Of a DNA stretch of 64,000 nt, positions 60,679 to 64,000 are shown one piece after another. The DNA is taken from the NCBI RefSeq assembly GCF_025398175.1, contig NZ_CP099735.1:806001-870000 (forward strand), given 5' to 3'. Every line of letters begins with the position of its first letter. Position 1 is the stretch's first letter. The position numbers were made by a program, and so were the translations under genes. The notes beneath the pieces were generated by a model that was not told where the DNA came from, made no database searches, and worked only from the letters and a program-made list of their open reading frames with translations. Source of the DNA: Photobacterium sp. TY1-4. Its GTDB lineage: Bacteria; Pseudomonadota; Gammaproteobacteria; Enterobacterales; Vibrionaceae.

Positions 60679-61449
60679 ATGCTTAGGAAAATGAACAAGT
60701 TGAGGGTTATTGCTCCGATGGGAAGCCTTAAAAGTTCGATGAAACCAGCCACCAAAACGAAAAGTGCCGGCCAGTCTCAGGATGATGTCGTCTATTGCCA
60801 CATTTTTGATGCCATTCTGGAGCAGCGCCTGCCGCCTGCAACCAAGCTCAGCGAGGAAGCCCTGGCTGAGATTTTTGGCGTCAGCCGAACCATTATCCGC
60901 CGTGCCCTGCTGCGCTTGTCGCTGGAGCAGGTGGTCGACATCCGCCCGAACCGGGGCGCGATGGTGGCTTCACCGTCGGTCGATGAAGCCAAGCAAATCA
61001 TCAAAGCCCGTGAAGTGATGGAGCTGGCGATTATTGAGCTGGCTGTTCAGCATGCCACCAAAGCCCAGATCGATGAATGCCGCAAGCTAGTCGAGAAAGA
61101 GAACAAAGCCTTTGAGCAAGGTGACTACGGCAGCGGCCTGCGCCTGTCGGGCGAGTTCCATATCAAACTGGCTGAAATGGCGGAAAACACGCCGCTGCTG
61201 GCTTTCCAGCGCAGCCTGGTGTCTCAGACGTCCCTGCTGATCGCCCAGTATGAAACCGGCAGTCACGCCAACTGCTCTCAGGACGAGCACAGTCATCTGC
61301 TCGATGCCATTGAGGCTGGCGATACCGCCAAAGCGCTCGCACTGATGCAGGAGCACTTGGATCACATCCGCTCGAAACTGAACCTGGATGGCCGGACCGC
61401 CTCCAGCGATCTGCACGTGGTGTTCTCAAACGTGCTGAAAAATCGGTAA
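60679..61449 (+). CDS. GntR-family regulator with FCD domain
   Basis: Up to 256 residues. The real start is uncertain: ATG at 60679, 60691 (AGGAA close) or 60739 are all in frame. The winged helix spans about 45-110 (DAILEQRLPPATKLSEEALAEIFGVSRTIIRRALLRLSLEQVVDIRPNRGAMVA), and the C-terminal FCD helical domain has metal-binding histidines (FHIKLAEMAE; DEHSHLLDAIEAGD). FCD regulators respond to organic acids or purine-related compounds. The next gene is xdhA, 401 bases on, with matching palindromes in both upstream regions, so regulation of xanthine dehydrogenase is likely (inference). Confidence 0.9.
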   Translation: MLRKMNKLRVIAPMGSLKSSMKPATKTKSAGQSQDDVVYCHIFDAILEQRLPPATKLSEEALAEIFGVSRTIIRRALLRLSLEQVVDIRPNRGAMVASPSVDEAKQIIKAREVMELAIIELAVQHATKAQIDECRKLVEKENKAFEQGDYGSGLRLSGEFHIKLAEMAENTPLLAFQRSLVSQTSLLIAQYETGSHANCSQDEHSHLLDAIEAGDTAKALALMQEHLDHIRSKLNLDGRTASSDLHVVFSNVLKNR

Positions 61450-61592
61450 TCATCGCCGCGTTGGCGTGAATCCTCACTTCAATATCAACAGGCCGCTGCA
61501 AGTGGCTTGTTTCGTTTTAACCCCTTCCCCGGCGTCCAGCGTGCTGTCTATATCTGAGTGCTCTCAGGCTGCAGATCTGTTGATGAATTGGC

Positions 61593-61627
61593 ATTGCACA
61601 CAAAGTTGAAACAAAATTGTGTACAGT
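61593..61627. promoter_or_regulatory. putative GntR operators upstream of xdhA
   Basis: ATTGCACACAA (61593-61603; complement TTGTGTGCAAT) and ATTGTGTACAGT (61616-61627) resemble ATTGTGCACAAT in front of the GntR gene. The centres are about 23 bases apart. They lie about 230 bases upstream of the xdhA start. Confidence 0.65.
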
Positions 61628-61767
61628 TTTTCAAGCCGCTATTTTTTGCCTCAACAGCAAATAATCCCAACCCAGGTCATTGTTAACACAACAACCCTCT
61701 ATATCTGTCTTACTTTGCAGTGAATCCCCCCATCGGCATGTTACCAGATTGTAAAATTTAAAGTTGA

Positions 61768-61806
61768 CCCCCGAGTCAGATTGACCAATTATTGACCCAA
61801 AGGTCA
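61768..61806. promoter_or_regulatory. repeated TGACC half-sites in the xdhA leader
   Basis: The xdhA leader holds TTGACC three times, the last forming an inverted repeat TGACC-CAAA-GGTCA (61793-61806), 45 bases upstream of the TTG start. Possible site for a second regulator. Confidence 0.45.
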
Positions 61807-61850
61807 GAAAAAATACATCTATCTCGTGAGTCAATGTACAAGGAGGTCTC

Positions 61851-63299
61851 TTGATTACTTTTTTGCTCAATCAAGAAATCCAGCAAGAAGAAAACTTGTC
61901 TCCCAACATGACAGTGCTGAACTATCTGCGCACCGTCCAGAAGAAAACGGGGACCAAGGAAGGTTGCGGCTCAGGTGACTGTGGCGCCTGTACCGTGGTT
62001 CTGGGGGAGTTAGTCGATGGCCGGTTGGAATACCGCTCCGTCAACTCCTGCCTGACGTTTATCTCTACGCTGCATGGCAAGCAGCTGATCACCGTTGAAG
62101 ATCTACAAAATAAAGACAAATCCCTACACCCGGTGCAACACGCCATGGTTGAGTTTCATGGCTCACAGTGCGGCTACTGTACCCCCGGTTTTATCATGTC
62201 GATGTTCGCGCTGAGTAAGAACAGACCGGCTGCCGATAAAACCGATGTGATGGAATCACTGGCCGGCAACCTGTGCCGTTGTACCGGTTATCGGCCAATT
62301 GTCGAGGCTGCGCTGTCGCTATCCGGCAACGAACCCATGCGGGATCAGTTTGCCGCACTGGAGCGCGATACCATTGCCAAGCTGGAAACGATTCAGATGA
62401 CATCAGCAACCCTCACCGATGGCCGCTTGCAGTCTTTCTCACCCCGCTCAACCGACGAGCTAGCGCTGCTGTTTCAGGAATACCCGAACGCGAAACTGGT
62501 CGCCGGCGGCACCGATCTGGCGCTGGAAGTCACCCAGTTCCACCGGGAAATTGAAACCCTGATCAGCGTCAATCAGGTCGAGGACATGAAAGTCTGCACC
62601 GAAACCGACGATACCCTGCTAATTGGCGCCAACGTGCCAATTAGCGATGCCTATCCGTTGCTCAATACCTACTTCCCGGATTTTGGTGAACTGCTGCATC
62701 GCTTTGCCTCCCTGCAAGTACGCAATCAGGGCACACTGGGTGGGAATATTGCCAATGCCTCTCCCATCGGCGATACCCCACCTCTGCTGCTGGCGCTGGA
62801 TGCCAAAATCAAGCTTCGCTGCGGCGACACCAGCCGGATCCTGCCGCTGGAAGAGTTTTTCATCAGCTATAAAGTCACCGCGCAGCAGCCGGGTGAGTTC
62901 ATTGAGCAGATCATCATTCCGAAACCTGAGGCCGCTGCCCAGTTCCGGGCCTACAAGCTCTCGAAGCGTCTGGACGATGACATCTCGGCCGTCTGCGGCG
63001 GGTTCAACATCACCCTTCGTGACGGCGTGGTCACAGATGCCCGCATCGCGTTCGGCGGTATGGCGGCGATCCCCAAGCGTGCCAGCCACTGTGAAGCCAG
63101 CCTGATCGGCCAGCCGTGGCAAAACGACACCATCAGCAAGGCCATGCAGGCGCTGTCGCAGGACTTCCAGCCGCTGTCCGATTTCCGGGCCAGCCAGGAA
63201 TACCGCACCCTGACCGCGGCCAACATGCTTCGCCGTTTCTATATCGAGCAGCAGAACCAGGATAACCATATCGAAACGAGGGTCACGTCATATGTCTAA
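61851..63299 (+). CDS. xdhA: xanthine dehydrogenase small subunit (2Fe-2S and FAD)
   Basis: 482 residues from a TTG start with AGGAGG at good spacing. Two [2Fe-2S] sites are visible: CGSGDCGACTVVLGE at about residues 38-52, and CGYCTPGFIMSMFAL with LAGNLCRCTGYRPIVEA at about 106-146. The FAD-binding domain follows (about 190-370, AKLVAGGTDLALEVTQ; LRNQGTLGGNIANASPIGDTPP-like segment), then the CO-dehydrogenase flavoprotein C-terminal domain. It passes electrons from the Mo-site of XdhB to NAD+. The stop overlaps xdhB by 8 bases, so the two are translated together. Confidence 0.95.
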   Translation: MITFLLNQEIQQEENLSPNMTVLNYLRTVQKKTGTKEGCGSGDCGACTVVLGELVDGRLEYRSVNSCLTFISTLHGKQLITVEDLQNKDKSLHPVQHAMVEFHGSQCGYCTPGFIMSMFALSKNRPAADKTDVMESLAGNLCRCTGYRPIVEAALSLSGNEPMRDQFAALERDTIAKLETIQMTSATLTDGRLQSFSPRSTDELALLFQEYPNAKLVAGGTDLALEVTQFHREIETLISVNQVEDMKVCTETDDTLLIGANVPISDAYPLLNTYFPDFGELLHRFASLQVRNQGTLGGNIANASPIGDTPPLLLALDAKIKLRCGDTSRILPLEEFFISYKVTAQQPGEFIEQIIIPKPEAAAQFRAYKLSKRLDDDISAVCGGFNITLRDGVVTDARIAFGGMAAIPKRASHCEASLIGQPWQNDTISKAMQALSQDFQPLSDFRASQEYRTLTAANMLRRFYIEQQNQDNHIETRVTSYV

Positions 63300-64000
63300 C
63301 GCCAATCACAACACATTGAGCCACGAAGACATGGTGGCCATCGCCAAGCAGGATTTGAAAACCGGCGTCGGGAAAAGCGTCAAACACGACAGTGCCCCGA
63401 AGCAGGTCACCGGCGAAGCCATCTATATTGATGATCGGCTGGAGTTTCCCAATCAGCTCCACGTCTATGCACGGTTGAGTACCCAGGCCCACGCCAAAAT
63501 CACCAAGCTGGACGTCTCGCCCTGCTATGAGTTTGAAGGCGTCGCGATTGCGATCACCAGCCAGGATGTTCCCGGCCAGCTGGATATCGGCGCTGTGCTG
63601 CCCGGCGATCCGCTGCTGGCTGACGGCATCGTCGAATACTACGGCCAGCCGGTGCTGGCGGTTGCCGCCGGCGATCTGGAAACCGCCCGCAAAGCGGCGA
63701 TGGCGGCAATTGTGGAATATGAGCCGCTACCCGCGATCCTGGATGTCAAAGAAGCGCTGGCAAAAGAGCACTTCGTCTCCGGCAGCCACCAGCAAAAACG
63801 CGGTGATGCAGCCGCGGCCATTGCTGATGCCAAGCACGTGATTGAAGGCGATCTCGACATCGGCGGTCAGGAGCACTTCTACCTGGAAACCCAGGTCAGC
63901 AGCGTGATGCCGACTGAAGATGGCGGCATGATCGTATACACCTCGACCCAGAACCCGACCGAAGTGCAGAAACTGGTCGCCGAAGTGCTGGGCGTGCCGA
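63292..64000 (+). CDS. xdhB: xanthine dehydrogenase molybdopterin subunit, 5' part
   Basis: The gene starts with ATG at 63292 inside the end of xdhA and runs beyond the window; 236 codons are seen. It opens with SHEDMVAIAKQDLKTGVGKSVKHDSAPKQVTGEAIYIDD, the normal start of XdhB, then GVAIAITSQDVPGQLDIGAVLPGDPLLADGIVEYYGQPVLAVAA and, near the edge, GGQEHFYLETQVSSVMPTEDGGMIVYTSTQNPTEVQ, a Mo-pterin domain segment in which the Gln of GGQEHFYLE contacts the cofactor. It oxidises hypoxanthine to xanthine and urate. Confidence 0.95.
   Translation, partial: MSNANHNTLSHEDMVAIAKQDLKTGVGKSVKHDSAPKQVTGEAIYIDDRLEFPNQLHVYARLSTQAHAKITKLDVSPCYEFEGVAIAITSQDVPGQLDIGAVLPGDPLLADGIVEYYGQPVLAVAAGDLETARKAAMAAIVEYEPLPAILDVKEALAKEHFVSGSHQQKRGDAAAAIADAKHVIEGDLDIGGQEHFYLETQVSSVMPTEDGGMIVYTSTQNPTEVQKLVAEVLGVP

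Noticed and set aside
1..64000. CRISPR array anywhere in the window
   Set aside because: No regularly spaced 28-nt repeats were seen, including beside the transposon remnant.

Overview
The window comes from a gammaproteobacterium, most likely a member of the Vibrionaceae (Photobacterium, Vibrio or a close relative). This rests on the recognisable proteins (a GuaC of Vibrio/Photobacterium type, the ovothiol enzyme OvoA, the YiaV/YiaW pair, a VC1184-type aminotransferase) and on a remnant of a Tn7-like element beside guaC, a site used by type I-F3 CRISPR-associated transposons in this group. No rRNA, tRNA or CRISPR array was found. All assignments come from reading the sequence; no database search was run.

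Layout. 1-7.3 kb: GNAT acetyltransferase tail, a small secreted protein, ovoA with a cysteine-rich partner, and small envelope proteins (META lipoprotein, DUF2157 membrane protein, CreA-family protein). 7.3-12.1 kb: four-gene minus-strand export operon (two ABC-2 permeases, HlyD-type fusion protein, TolC-type channel) with overlapping genes and no ATPase. 12.2-13.5 kb: an intact ISAs1-family insertion with a perfect 10-bp target duplication, just upstream of that operon. 13.8-15.7 kb: class-V aminotransferase/desulfurase-like enzyme coupled to a PF10014-type 2-oxoglutarate dioxygenase. 16-23.3 kb: envelope and regulatory genes (His-rich protein, CPA2 antiporter, yiaV/yiaW and a divergent AraC regulator, hypotheticals). 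23.3-26.2 kb: guaC, then a transposon end, a truncated tnsA and a decayed second ISAs1 copy.

26.2-35.0 kb looks like accessory DNA with lower GC by eye. It holds an alpha/beta hydrolase, a FrnE-type DsbA-family protein, an MFS transporter, a BKACE enzyme, a TauD/TfdA dioxygenase, a quinone oxidoreductase, an AraC regulator and an acyl-CoA synthetase, which together resemble a catabolic pathway for an unknown organic acid. 35.1-43.6 kb is a peptide/opine-type ABC importer with a TIM-barrel isomerase, an IMPase-family phosphatase and a GntR/UTRA regulator; three copies of the palindrome TGGTTTAAACCA lie in the intergenic control region.

44.0-50.8 kb: VOC protein and TetR regulator, then a plus-strand cluster of HPP membrane protein, tautomerase, cupin, CoA-transferase, YdhS-like flavoprotein and AGT-type aminotransferase. 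51.0-54.8 kb: an SF0329-like gene whose expected start codon is ATC, and a minus-strand set of AbrB-type membrane protein, ATP-grasp ligase and a second PF10014 dioxygenase, which looks like a small pathway for a hydroxylated amino acid or dipeptide. 55-60.4 kb: chemoreceptor, LysR regulator and a divergent OYE/pirin/isochorismatase-family operon. 60.6-64 kb: a GntR/FCD regulator and xdhA-xdhB (truncated by the window edge), with related palindromes in front of both. guaC and xdhAB both concern purine metabolism but lie 37 kb apart.

The strongest candidates for something new are the decayed Tn7-like (probably CRISPR-associated) transposon at guaC, the ATP-grasp/2OG-dioxygenase/AbrB cluster, and the BKACE/TauD/CoA-ligase cluster.
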